Of a stretch of DNA of 32,096 bases, positions 7,770-14,938 are shown piece after piece. The position numbers and the translations under genes were made by a program. The notes below the pieces were generated by a model. It did not search any database. It was not told the origin of the DNA and saw only the letters and a list, made by a program, of their open reading frames with translations. How positions within the stretch are numbered: position 1 is the first letter of the stretch; every line of letters begins with the position of its first letter. Source of the DNA: Micromonospora sp. MH99 (lineage in GTDB: Bacteria > Actinomycetota > Actinomycetes > Mycobacteriales > Micromonosporaceae); contig NZ_MUZA01000070.1 in NCBI RefSeq assembly GCF_021442385.1, positions 1 to 32,096 of the forward strand, given 5' to 3'.

Positions 7770-9746
7770 TCAGCGGGGTGCGCCCACCGGGGACGGCAGG
7801 AGCTGCACGTCGGCGAGGTCGACGTACATGATGCGGTGGCCGAACTGGATCTGCACGTACCGGTTCTTGCCCCGGATCACCGTCCAGTCGCCGGGCGAGG
7901 AGCCGTCGAACGTGCTGGCCCGGTAGTACTCACCGGCCAGCACCGCGCCGACGGCGTACCGCTGACCGGCGGCCAGCGTGTACTGCAGTGGTGAGATCGC
8001 CTGGTAGGGCACACCCTCGGGGTAGGCGGTCTGCTCGGGGTACGCCCGACCGTAGACCGGGATGGTGGCCCGGCCGGGCTTCGGGACGGCCACCACGCCG
8101 ACGGTCCAGCTGGCGGTCGGCGCGGATGCCGGGTTGTGGAACCAGGCCTTCTGCCCGAGGTACCAGATGGCCGTCCAGTCGCCCTGCCGTCCGGCCAGGG
8201 CGTACGTCTGGCCGGCGGAGGCCCGGGCGCCATGGTCCGACACGTCCATCGTGTTCGGGGTGCCGTCCGGGCGCAGCGCGATGTCGTTGACCAGCGGCGC
8301 GTCCTCGGACGGCGCGGTGTGCAGCACCACCGACGAGGAGCCGCGCGGCGCGCACGGCGTCCCAGGGGTGACGCAACCGGTGAACGCCGGTTGGTTGGTC
8401 GCGTAGTCGGGGTCGATCCGGACGAGCCCGGTGGCCGGGGTGCCGGTGTCCAGGCGCGGCGCGTGCAGCAGGTCGAAGTAGTGCGTCCAGTCCCAGTAGG
8501 GCCCCGGGTCCCAGTGCATGCCGCGCACTGTCGACGCGATGGTGCCGGGCACGTTGTCGTGGCCGATGATGTGCTGGCGGTCCAGCGGGATGCCGTATCG
8601 CAGCGCGAGGTGCCGGACGAGCTTCGCCGAGGTCCGGTACATCGCCTCGGTGTACCAGGTGCCCTGCGCGGCGAAGCCCTCGTGTTCCAGCCCGATCGAC
8701 TTCGCGTTGACGTACCAGTTGCCGGCGTGCCAGGCGACGTCCTTGGTCTTGACGTGCTGGGCGATGTTCCCGTCCACCGAGCGCAGCGAGTAGTGCCAGC
8801 TCACGTAGGTCGGGTCCTGGACGAGTTTCAGGGTGGTCGCCCAACTCGCCTCGGTGTCGTGGATGACGATGTACTCGATCTTCTGGCGGGCGGGCCGGTC
8901 GGAGAGATCGTGGTTGCCGTAGTCGCCGTCGCCGAACGCCTCGTAGGGTGCCGGGATCCACTCACAGGAGACGGTCCGTGGGCACTCCAGCCCGTCCGGG
9001 CGGGCGAGTCGTCGCAGGCCCAGCCGGTCCAACCAGGACCGCTGGGGCTGGACCGCGCGGGCCGGCAACGTCACCCGCTGGCCGTCGTCGGTCACGCGGG
9101 ACTCGCCGGCGCCGATGGTGGTGAAGACCTCGTCGGCGAAGGCCGCCGCGGCGTCGGCGCTGTCCGCGCCGGCGTACCGGGCCACCGCGCCGTACCAGGT
9201 GGCGGGGTCGGTGCCGGCACCGACCGGGGCGCCCACCTCCCGTTGGTACGCGGCCAGCAGCGCCGCCCCGCCCCGGATGTTTGTCGTCGGGTCGCTGCGC
9301 AGCGCCTCGGGGGCGGCCCCGGTCAGCGCGGCGGCGGCGTCGACGGTCTGCAACGTGGCGGTGGGCGGCGCGGGATCCGTGGCCGGCGCGGGTGCCAGGA
9401 CGGCACGGGAGTCGTCGCCGCGCGGATCCTCGGCGCCGGCGTCGTGGTGGCCGCGGGCGGGTAGGGCGGCCACGTGGCGGGCATCGGTCAGGTGCATCGG
9501 TCCGTAGCCGCCGCTGGTGCTCGGGGTGCCGGCGTTGCTGTCCCAGCGGGACTCCAGGTAGGAGACCCCCAGCAGCACGGCGGTCGGCACGCCGTACTCG
9601 GTCGACGCGGCGGCGTACTGCTGCTGACGGTCGGCGGAGGGTGCTGCGGAGGCGGTGCCGGCGCTCAGCGGTACGGCGGCCGTGGCGATGACCACCGCGA
9701 CCGCGAGCGATGCGCGCCGGCCGGCGGACAGGGTTGGACGTTCCAT
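7770..9746 (-). CDS. Secreted N-acetylmuramoyl-L-alanine amidase (Amidase_2) with lytic-transglycosylase-like N-terminus
   Basis: This 658-residue protein has a signal peptide (about 1-35, ending TASAAPS), a transglycosylase-like segment (about 43-90: YGVPTAVLLGVSYLESRWD, later GGYGPMHL), an Ala/Pro linker, an Amidase_2 zinc domain (about 285-430) and a C-terminal pair of SH3-like or unclassified beta regions. Expected zinc ligands are His296 (VIHDTEAS), His396 (IIGHDN) and Asp413 (HWDPG). Amidase_2 enzymes cut between N-acetylmuramic acid and L-Ala. The Glu in YLESRW sits where goose-type/Slt enzymes have their acid, so a second glycan-cutting activity is possible but unproven. The ATG is preceded by GGGGG. 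The gene lies convergent between two NlpC/P60 genes. Confidence 0.88.
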   Translation of the reverse strand: MERPTLSAGRRASLAVAVVIATAAVPLSAGTASAAPSADRQQQYAAASTEYGVPTAVLLGVSYLESRWDSNAGTPSTSGGYGPMHLTDARHVAALPARGHHDAGAEDPRGDDSRAVLAPAPATDPAPPTATLQTVDAAAALTGAAPEALRSDPTTNIRGGAALLAAYQREVGAPVGAGTDPATWYGAVARYAGADSADAAAAFADEVFTTIGAGESRVTDDGQRVTLPARAVQPQRSWLDRLGLRRLARPDGLECPRTVSCEWIPAPYEAFGDGDYGNHDLSDRPARQKIEYIVIHDTEASWATTLKLVQDPTYVSWHYSLRSVDGNIAQHVKTKDVAWHAGNWYVNAKSIGLEHEGFAAQGTWYTEAMYRTSAKLVRHLALRYGIPLDRQHIIGHDNVPGTIASTVRGMHWDPGPYWDWTHYFDLLHAPRLDTGTPATGLVRIDPDYATNQPAFTGCVTPGTPCAPRGSSSVVLHTAPSEDAPLVNDIALRPDGTPNTMDVSDHGARASAGQTYALAGRQGDWTAIWYLGQKAWFHNPASAPTASWTVGVVAVPKPGRATIPVYGRAYPEQTAYPEGVPYQAISPLQYTLAAGQRYAVGAVLAGEYYRASTFDGSSPGDWTVIRGKNRYVQIQFGHRIMYVDLADVQLLPSPVGAPR

Positions 9747-9903
9747 CGAACCCCCTAGATTTGACTGGTAACTGTGTCGTCACCTTCGCGCCGGTCGGGA
9801 GTCCGCGTCAATACCTTTCCATATATCAAACTGCATCGAAAGAAACCTTCACACACGCTCGGTGATCTCTTCCAATCGGTACGGAGTGTCACGGCCGCAC
9901 GGG

Positions 9904-9933
9904 TTGCGGATCGGTAACGGCCGTCTCTACTCT
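9904..9933 (+). promoter_or_regulatory. Predicted promoter upstream of the c-di-AMP riboswitch
   Basis: TTGCGG (9904-9909), an 18-base spacer and TACTCT (9928-9933) would start a leader of about 190 bases containing the whole riboswitch. The match is moderate. Confidence 0.4.
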
Positions 9934-9982
9934 GGTCATTTGTCGGCCCGGTAGCAGGTCTGCCCATCCCGGGCGGTAACGG

Positions 9983-10108
9983 ACCGACACCGCCGAGTCG
10001 CGTTCGAGCGAGCCGGGGACCCAGGTTCCCCCGGGGTGAATCCGCAGCCAATGCGGTAGGGCGCCAACTTCCCGCCCGAACCCGTCAGCTAACCCGGTAG
10101 GCGGTCGG
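9983..10108 (+). ncRNA. c-di-AMP riboswitch (ydaO/yuaA type)
   Basis: The segment carries the conserved ydaO blocks in order: a GCCGGGGAC...GGGGTGAATCC block (about 10011-10043), a variable hairpin, then CCCGAACCCGTCAGCTAACC (10075-10094), followed by a closing stem in which GGCGGTCGG (10100-10108) pairs with CCGACACCGCC near 9984-9994. The class senses cyclic di-AMP and, in actinobacteria, commonly precedes cell-wall hydrolase genes (NlpC/P60, Rpf), where c-di-AMP lowers expression. The ribosome binding site AAGGAG and a GTG start follow within about 25 bases. The recognition comes from conserved sequence read by eye, not from a covariance search. The 384-base gap 9747-10130 otherwise holds only promoters; the AT-richer patch at about 9811-9845 may serve the divergent amidase. 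Confidence 0.88.
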
Positions 10109-10130
10109 GAAGAAGGAGTACGGAACCCCG

Positions 10131-11171
10131 GTGGCCCTCCATGCCCCGCGGCCGTCGTCCGAACGGTCGGCCCCGGCCGACCCGACGTCGACAGTGCCGC
10201 GTCCACGCTGGTCCCGCTTCACCACCGCCCTCGCCGCACTGGTCGGCGTTGCCGTCGTCCTGACCGGCAGCGCCACGGCGGCCCACGCGGACCCGTCCGT
10301 CGCCGAGATCGAGCGCCAGATCGACGCCGACTGGAACAAGCTCGAACCGGTAATCGAACGGCACAACGCCACCCGCGCGGACCTGGCCGCCAAGCGCAAG
10401 CAGGCCGACGCGCTCGCCGCCCGCATCGCGCCCCTGGAGCGCCAGGTCGACGCCGCGATGAACAAGGTCAGTGCGCTGGCCGTGCGCGCGTACATGGGCG
10501 AGAACCTGTCGACGGTCAACACGATGCTCGGCAGCCGGTCGCCCGGCGAGGTGGTCGGGCAGCTCGAAATGCTCGACCGGTTCGCCCACAACCAGCAGCA
10601 GGACGTCCGGCAGGTCGCCGATCTCCGCGACGAGCTGGCCCGGCAGAAGGCGCCCCTCGACGAGATGGTGGCCCAGCTGACCCGGACCGAAGCGCAGCTG
10701 GCGGCGAAGAAGAAGCAGATCAACGACGAGATCGACAGGCTGCAGAAGCTGCGCCTCAAGGTGTACGGCAGCGGCGGCGGCGGTCCCCTGCGTCCGGCGC
10801 CCTGCCCGGCCAGCTACCCCGGCGGCGGCGCGGGCATTGCGGTCAAGTTCGCCTGCGCCCAGATCGGCAAGCCGTACGTGTGGGGCGCCGAGGGTCCGAA
10901 CTCGTACGACTGCTCCGGGCTGATGCTCGCCGCGTGGGCGAAGGCCGGTGTGTCGCTGCCGCACAACGCCGCCGCCCAGAGCCGGGTGACCAAGAACGTC
11001 AGCAGGGGTGATCTGCGCCCCGGTGACCTGGTCTTCTACTACAGCGACATCCACCACGTCGGCATGTACGTCGGCAATGGCTGGGTGGTGCACGCCTCCC
11101 AGGCCGGTGTGCCCATCAAGATGAAGAAGGTCGACGACGGTCCGATCCACAGCTACGGCCGTCCCGGCTGA
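10131..11171 (+). CDS. Secreted NlpC/P60 peptidoglycan endopeptidase under c-di-AMP riboswitch
   Basis: This 346-residue protein is a paralogue of the gene at 6701: signal peptide (ending TAAHADPS), coiled coil (about 60-210), a Gly/Pro-rich hinge (YGSGGGGPLRPAPCP), then an NlpC/P60 domain (about 225-346) with catalytic Cys261 (SYDCSGL), His309 (HHVGMYVG) and His321 (VVHASQ). It is expected to cut peptide cross-bridges of the wall during growth or division. GTG start with AAGGAG eleven bases upstream. The riboswitch just before it ties its expression to cyclic di-AMP, a signal of turgor and envelope stress. A strong hairpin terminator follows 17 bases after the stop, so it is probably monocistronic. 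Confidence 0.93.
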   Translation: MALHAPRPSSERSAPADPTSTVPRPRWSRFTTALAALVGVAVVLTGSATAAHADPSVAEIERQIDADWNKLEPVIERHNATRADLAAKRKQADALAARIAPLERQVDAAMNKVSALAVRAYMGENLSTVNTMLGSRSPGEVVGQLEMLDRFAHNQQQDVRQVADLRDELARQKAPLDEMVAQLTRTEAQLAAKKKQINDEIDRLQKLRLKVYGSGGGGPLRPAPCPASYPGGGAGIAVKFACAQIGKPYVWGAEGPNSYDCSGLMLAAWAKAGVSLPHNAAAQSRVTKNVSRGDLRPGDLVFYYSDIHHVGMYVGNGWVVHASQAGVPIKMKKVDDGPIHSYGRPG

Positions 11172-11187
11172 CCGACGCCGGACACAG

Positions 11188-11224
11188 CGAGGGCCCGTCG
11201 CGATCTCGTCGCGGCGGGCCCTCG
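11188..11224. terminator. Bidirectional hairpin terminator
   Basis: Arms 11188-11203 and 11209-11224 pair over 16 bp with one G-U. It lies between the convergent NlpC/P60 gene and dcd. Confidence 0.8.
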
Positions 11225-11231
11225 TCGTGCG

Positions 11232-11810
11232 TCAGCGCGTCGGCCAGGCACGCCAGTTCTGCCAGGAGCGGCTCGGCGTCGGCCCCCGCTGGCCCTGGTA
11301 GCGCGAGCCGTAGACCACCGAGCCGTACGGGTGCTCGGCCGGCGAGGAGAGCCGGAAGATGCAGAGCTGGCCGATCTTCATGCCCGGCCAGAGGGTGATC
11401 GGGAGGTTCGCCACGTTGGACAGCTCCAGCGTCACGTGACCGGAGAAGCCCGGGTCGATGAACCCGGCGGTGGAGTGGGTGAGCAGGCCGAGTCGGCCCA
11501 GTGAGCTCTTGCCCTCCAGCCGGCCGGCGAGCTGGTCGCCGAGCGAGATCACTTCCAGCGTCGAGGCGAGCACGAACTCCCCCGGGTGCAGCACGAACGG
11601 TTCGCCCTCGGGCACCTCGACCACCGAGGTCAGGTCGTCCTGCTGCATGGCCGGATCGATGTGGGTGTAGAGATGGTTGTTGAAGACCCGGAACAGCCGG
11701 TCGAGTCGTACGTCGATGCTGGACGGTTGGACCAGGGTGGGCTCGAACGGTTCCAGGCCCAGCGTGCCGGCCTTGATCTCGGAGACCAGGTCACGGTCGG
11801 AGAGCAGCAT
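11232..11810 (-). CDS. dcd: dCTP deaminase, dUMP-forming (bifunctional Dcd-Dut)
   Basis: This 192-residue protein converts dCTP to dUMP, feeding thymidylate synthesis while keeping dUTP low. Diagnostic segments are MLLSDRDLVSEI, LVQPSSIDVRLD, GRLEGKSSLGRLGLLTHS, AGFIDPGFSGH and the tail YQGQRGPTPSRSWQN. It is close to the M. tuberculosis bifunctional enzyme along its whole length, including the segments expected for combined deaminase and dUTPase activity. The ATG at 11810 is chosen because the frame upstream (open to 12380) is only the antisense of the neighbouring gene. TATGGT ends six bases before the ATG and no Shine-Dalgarno is seen, so the mRNA may be leaderless. It diverges from the PPOx-like gene. 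Confidence 0.96.
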   Translation of the reverse strand: MLLSDRDLVSEIKAGTLGLEPFEPTLVQPSSIDVRLDRLFRVFNNHLYTHIDPAMQQDDLTSVVEVPEGEPFVLHPGEFVLASTLEVISLGDQLAGRLEGKSSLGRLGLLTHSTAGFIDPGFSGHVTLELSNVANLPITLWPGMKIGQLCIFRLSSPAEHPYGSVVYGSRYQGQRGPTPSRSWQNWRAWPTR

Positions 11811-11816
11811 CGGACC

Positions 11817-11822
11817 ACCATA
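11817..11822 (-). promoter_or_regulatory. -10 box for leaderless dcd transcript
   Basis: On the minus strand TATGGT ends six bases before the dcd ATG, which places the predicted transcription start at the start codon. Confidence 0.45.
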
Positions 11823-11897
11823 GCCGCGTCGGCCGAACTGGCCGGATTCGGTGCCGGTGACCAGCGCGTCGAGGTCGCTGCTCGTACAGTTGTTCGA

Positions 11898-11903
11898 TAG
11901 AAT
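11898..11903 (+). promoter_or_regulatory. -10 box for leaderless PPOx-like transcript
   Basis: TAGAAT ends six bases before the ATG at 11910. There is no Shine-Dalgarno between them and the -35 match is poor. Confidence 0.5.
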
Positions 11904-11909
11904 GTCGGC

Positions 11910-12467
11910 ATGGCTTCCTGGTCCGAATTCGCCGCCGACGAGCCCCGCCTCGCCGACGGGATCCGCGTTCTCCTGCAGCAGTACGGGCCGGGCTTCGGCT
12001 ACCTGGCCACGGTCCGCGCCGACGGCGGGCCCCGGGTCCATCCGGTCTCCCCGGTCATCACCGACGAGGGTCTCTTCTGCTTCATCATCGACTCGCCGAA
12101 GCGCCGCGACCTCGAACGGGACGGCCGCTACGCGCTGCACTCGTTCCCCCCGGAGGAGAGCGACGACGAGGCGTACGTGGCGGGCCACGCCTGGCCGGTC
12201 ACCGACCCGGTCCGGGTGGCCCGACTGGCGCAGAGCGCCCGGGCCGAGCCGCAGGTCGACTGGCGGCTGTTCGAGTTCACCGTCGACGTGGCGATGTTGA
12301 CCCGTCGCGAGCAGCACGCCGCAGGCGTCCCGGGTGTCACCCCGAGCCGTCCGGCCGTGCGGGTCTGGCTGGACCCGCAAGCCCCGCCCGCGCCGGCCGC
12401 CCCGGTCGCCGTACCGCAGACGCGCCCGGCCCGGCGCAGCCGTGACGTCCAGTGCACGGCCGCCTGA
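11910..12467 (+). CDS. Pyridoxamine 5'-phosphate oxidase-like (split beta-barrel) flavin/F420-type protein
   Basis: This 185-residue protein has the PPOx-like split-barrel start GFGYLATVRADGGPRVHPVSPV, followed by the second strand pair GLFCFIIDSPKRRDLERDGRYALHSF. The C-terminal 45 residues are Pro/Ala-rich and probably disordered. Proteins of this superfamily bind FMN, F420 or heme and reduce or bind small molecules; nothing in the sequence settles cofactor or substrate. The ATG at 11910 fits a leaderless mRNA (TAGAAT six bases before it). It is divergent from dcd and convergent with the metalloprotease across a strong hairpin. The family call is good; the specific role is unknown. Confidence 0.82.
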   Translation: MASWSEFAADEPRLADGIRVLLQQYGPGFGYLATVRADGGPRVHPVSPVITDEGLFCFIIDSPKRRDLERDGRYALHSFPPEESDDEAYVAGHAWPVTDPVRVARLAQSARAEPQVDWRLFEFTVDVAMLTRREQHAAGVPGVTPSRPAVRVWLDPQAPPAPAAPVAVPQTRPARRSRDVQCTAA

Positions 12468-12495
12468 CCACGGCCCTGTTGTCCCACAAAACGCC

Positions 12496-12527
12496 GGTGC
12501 CGGCTCCGTCGTGACGGAGCCGGCACC
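12496..12527. terminator. Bidirectional hairpin terminator
   Basis: A 15-bp perfect stem (12496-12510 with 12513-12527) has a tight 2-base turn and lies between convergent genes. Confidence 0.8.
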
Positions 12528-12545
12528 AGGTGTACGCGAGGAGAG

Positions 12546-13529
12546 TTACGCCGCGCGGTACGCGTTCCACGCGGTGAGCATGCGGCTCGCCTGCCCCGGG
12601 GTGAACTGGTACATGCACGAGTCGTAGGTGTAGTCCATGAAGTTGGTGATCGGGTCCAGGCCGGTCGCCGAGCAGGTGTCCCGCCCGGTCGGGCACTGGT
12701 ACGCCGGCGACGCCTCGGCCGGGGTGTCGCTGACGCCGTCACCGGAGCCGCCGCAGCCACCCTGGAAGGTGTGGTAGAGGTTCAGCCAGTGACCGATCTC
12801 GTGGGTGCCGGTGTCGCCCTGGTTGTAGTTGGTGGAGGTGCCACCCGGCAGGGACTCGTTCAGCACGACCACGCCGTCCATGCTGCTCAGCTTCCGCTGC
12901 GGGAAGGTCGCCCAGCCGAGCAGGTCGTCGCTCAGCTCACCGAGGTAGATGTTGAGCGTGTTCTTGCCGCCCACCCGCAGCGACGACTTCATCGACCGCT
13001 CCGCCGACGAGCCGTCGACGATCGGGTACCAGGACGGGTTCGTCACCCGGTTGATCTTGTCGAGCCGGAAGGCGAAGGCGGTTGCAGCGCCGCCGGTCCC
13101 GCCCGCGTAGGCCTGGTTGAGCACGCTGATCTGCGAAGTGATCATCGAGTCCGGGATGTTGCCGCCGGCCCGGGTGCTGTCCTCCTGGATCACGTGCACC
13201 ACCACCGGAATGGTGACGGTGGCCAGAGTCGTGGCGCCGGCGCCGGCCCGGAAGTTGGCGCGCTCACGCAGCGCCGCCGCGAGGTCGGCGTCGCGTTCCC
13301 GGACCTGCTTCGCGGTCAGCTCGTTCGGGTCGTGCGTGGCCGCCGCGCCGGGCTTCACCCGAGCGTTGGCCTGGCTGCCGGCCGGCTCCGCGCAGGCGCC
13401 GCCCGGCGCCGCGGAGAAGGCCGAAGCGGCCGGAACGACGCCCACCGCAGCGGTGCTGAGCAGCAGCGCGAGGGTCGTCGACGCGACACCGGCGGCACGC
13501 CGGGTCAGCAGGTTGGGACGGAGTCCCAT
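12546..13529 (-). CDS. Secreted zinc metalloprotease, M43 (pappalysin-like) family
   Basis: This 327-residue protein has a signal peptide (LLTRRAAG, then a hydrophobic run ending ASAFSAAP), a propeptide-like region (about 40-105, rich in Ala/Arg/Glu) and a catalytic domain (about 110-327). The metzincin motif HEIGHWLNLYH spans residues 243-253, with zinc ligands His243, His247 and His253 and catalytic Glu244. The Met-turn NFMDYTYDSC follows. Several Cys in the catalytic domain suggest disulfides, as expected outside the cell. Start: ATG at 13529 with AGAGGTGG upstream; a longer frame to 13610 includes the ribosome binding site and is not credible. It probably degrades extracellular protein; the target is unknown. 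Confidence 0.92.
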   Translation of the reverse strand: MGLRPNLLTRRAAGVASTTLALLLSTAAVGVVPAASAFSAAPGGACAEPAGSQANARVKPGAAATHDPNELTAKQVRERDADLAAALRERANFRAGAGATTLATVTIPVVVHVIQEDSTRAGGNIPDSMITSQISVLNQAYAGGTGGAATAFAFRLDKINRVTNPSWYPIVDGSSAERSMKSSLRVGGKNTLNIYLGELSDDLLGWATFPQRKLSSMDGVVVLNESLPGGTSTNYNQGDTGTHEIGHWLNLYHTFQGGCGGSGDGVSDTPAEASPAYQCPTGRDTCSATGLDPITNFMDYTYDSCMYQFTPGQASRMLTAWNAYRAA

Positions 13530-13731
13530 GGGCCCACCTCTTTCTGGTGGCGCGGCAGGGGGTGTGTCACGCCATGGCTGGAACGTGTGGCAGACGTTAC
13601 AACCCATCAATGCATTTGAGAATGGCCATATGTTGCCGCGAGGAAACTTCTTCCGAGGCGAGGGCGTCCCGCCGGCGCGCAGGGGTGGCTGGGTGCACCG
13701 GTTCGACGACTCGGGTACAGTGGTGCCGCCT

Positions 13732-13805
13732 GCGGGTGTAGTTCAATGGCAGAACATCAGCTTCCCAAGCTGACAGTGCGGGTTCGATTCCCGTCACCCG
13801 CTCCA
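13732..13805 (+). tRNA. tRNA-Gly (anticodon CCC)
   Basis: Full cloverleaf: acceptor GCGGGTG pairs with CACCCGC, the D-arm contains GTTCAATGGCAGAAC, the anticodon stem TCAGC/GCTGA encloses loop TTCCCAA with anticodon CCC (reads GGG), and the T-arm carries GGTTCGATTCC. Discriminator T and an encoded CCA end the gene. A hairpin terminator follows five bases later. Confidence 0.97.
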
Positions 13806-13810
13806 CGATC

Positions 13811-13848
13811 AAGGCCCTGACCAGGACGCGAGTCCCGGTCAGGGCCTT
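13811..13848 (+). terminator. Hairpin terminator after tRNA-Gly
   Basis: AAGGCCCTGACC (13811-13822) pairs perfectly with GGTCAGGGCCTT (13837-13848) around a 14-base loop. Confidence 0.75.
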
Positions 13849-13969
13849 CGACGTTGCTGCGGCCGGCCGCGCCGAGGAGCGTGCTGCCCGGCCGCCTGCG
13901 CTGAGTCGAAGACTCATCGACGCGGAGCCCCGGCCCCGTCGGCCGATTCTCCCGGCAGAGCTGCGCGGT

Positions 13970-13975
13970 TAGCGT
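13970..13975 (+). promoter_or_regulatory. -10 box for leaderless membrane-protein transcript
   Basis: TAGCGT ends six bases before the ATG at 13982, as expected for a leaderless start. Confidence 0.4.
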
Positions 13976-13981
13976 CCGGGA

Positions 13982-14350
13982 ATGCTTCCGTCGCAGACAC
14001 CCCGCTGGCCCGCTGTGCCACCCGACGGTTCCGGCCCTGTCTCCTACCGGGCGGTGTACGTGCTCGCCGGGCTGGCCGCACCGTGTTGGGTGGCCGCCGC
14101 CTGGGGCGGCATCCAGATGGCTGAGGGCCGCGACCTCCCCGAGGGGATGCTGAGCCTCTTCGGCTTCCTCTGGCTCGCCTTCTTCGAGATGTTCGCGTTG
14201 CTGTTCCAGCTGACCGCGGCGTGGGAACTGCGCCGACGCAACTCGCCTCGCGCGGCCCTGGTCACCGTCCTCATCGCGGTCGCCGGGGTTGTCGCGTCGA
14301 TCGTGTTGCTGTTCTGGGTCGCGACCTCCGCCAAGCCCTACGGAACGTAG
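13982..14350 (+). CDS. Small three-helix membrane protein, function unknown
   Basis: This 122-residue protein has a Pro-rich head and three membrane helices (about 24-45, 55-78 and 92-114). The loop ELRRRNSPRAA between helices two and three is positively charged. The tail is short (SAKPYGT). I do not recognise a family. Codon use is like the neighbours, so it is probably real although no Shine-Dalgarno is clear; the TAGCGT box six bases before the ATG offers a leaderless explanation. It sits alone between the tRNA terminator and the large hairpin at 14415. Confidence 0.7.
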   Translation: MLPSQTPRWPAVPPDGSGPVSYRAVYVLAGLAAPCWVAAAWGGIQMAEGRDLPEGMLSLFGFLWLAFFEMFALLFQLTAAWELRRRNSPRAALVTVLIAVAGVVASIVLLFWVATSAKPYGT

Positions 14351-14414
14351 CGGGAGTCGAGGACACGCACTCGCTCGTGAGCGATCTCAGGAAGCGCGCG
14401 GCAGTGCGAGCCCG

Positions 14415-14465
14415 CAGATCTTGGACAGTTTCCGTTCAGACAGAACGGAAAATGTCCAAGATCTG
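14415..14465. repeat. 51-base near-perfect palindrome (23-bp arms)
   Basis: Arms 14415-14437 and 14443-14465 match over 23 bp with one mismatch around the loop AGACA. The arms begin and end with CAGATCTTGG / CCAAGATCTG and are much less GC-rich than the surroundings. It could terminate the upstream gene, but the length and base composition suggest a dispersed miniature repeat. Confidence 0.75.
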
Positions 14466-14536
14466 TGGTGGGCAGCCGTTGGTGGGGGATTGGCCGGCTT
14501 GTTGTACCCGTTAGGGTCCGAGCAGGAGGTGGTCGC

Positions 14537-14902
14537 GTGTTCACCGAGGCTTTCCCCATCGTGACGACGCCCGACCTGCCGCGACTGATCGGGTTCTACC
14601 GGGACGTGCTCGGGTTCGAGCTGACCTACCGGTTTCCCGAGGACGGTGAGCCGGAGTTCGTGGCCCTGCGGCTGGGCAACAGCGAACTGGGCCTGGCCGC
14701 CGACCCGCATGCCGGAGATCCTGCCCTGTCGCGCCGTTGGGAGCTGTGCGTGTACGCCGACGACTGCGACGCGGCCGTGCACGTTCTGCGCGCGGGCGGC
14801 GCGACGGTCACCGAGGAGCCGGTCGACCAGCCCTGGGGCGAGCGGTCCGCCCGGGTCACCGACCCGGACGGCAACCGGCTGCTGGTGCTGTCCCGCCTGT
14901 AG
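14537..14902 (+). CDS. VOC (glyoxalase/bleomycin resistance-like) family protein
   Basis: This 121-residue single-domain VOC protein has the two beta-alpha-beta-beta-beta modules of the fold: PIVTTPDLPRLIGFYRDVLG in the first, and WELCVYADDCDAAVHVLRA plus RVTDPDGNRLLVLSRL in the second. The family covers metal-dependent lyases, dioxygenases and antibiotic-binding proteins; the substrate cannot be told from sequence. GTG start with AGGAGG seven bases upstream, a strong ribosome binding site. It is convergent with the DHFR-like gene, leaving 36 bases with no hairpin. Confidence 0.88.
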   Translation: MFTEAFPIVTTPDLPRLIGFYRDVLGFELTYRFPEDGEPEFVALRLGNSELGLAADPHAGDPALSRRWELCVYADDCDAAVHVLRAGGATVTEEPVDQPWGERSARVTDPDGNRLLVLSRL

Positions 14903-14938
14903 ATCGGCTGGGAGTCATCGTCCCCGAAACAACGCGGG

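Noticed and set aside
9904..9982. Further operator copies of the GTTAC-N6-GTAAC palindrome near GGTAAC at 9912 and 9975
   Set aside because: Only half-sites are present; no partner arm at the right spacing.
11811..12380. N-terminal extension of dcd to 382 residues
   Set aside because: The added residues are antisense to the PPOx-like gene; dCTP deaminases begin at MLLSDRDL.
13597..13917. Minus-strand ORF of 106 codons containing VTGIEPALSAWEADVLPLNYT
   Set aside because: It is the antisense of tRNA-Gly. This peptide is a well-known false annotation produced by reading tRNA genes backwards.
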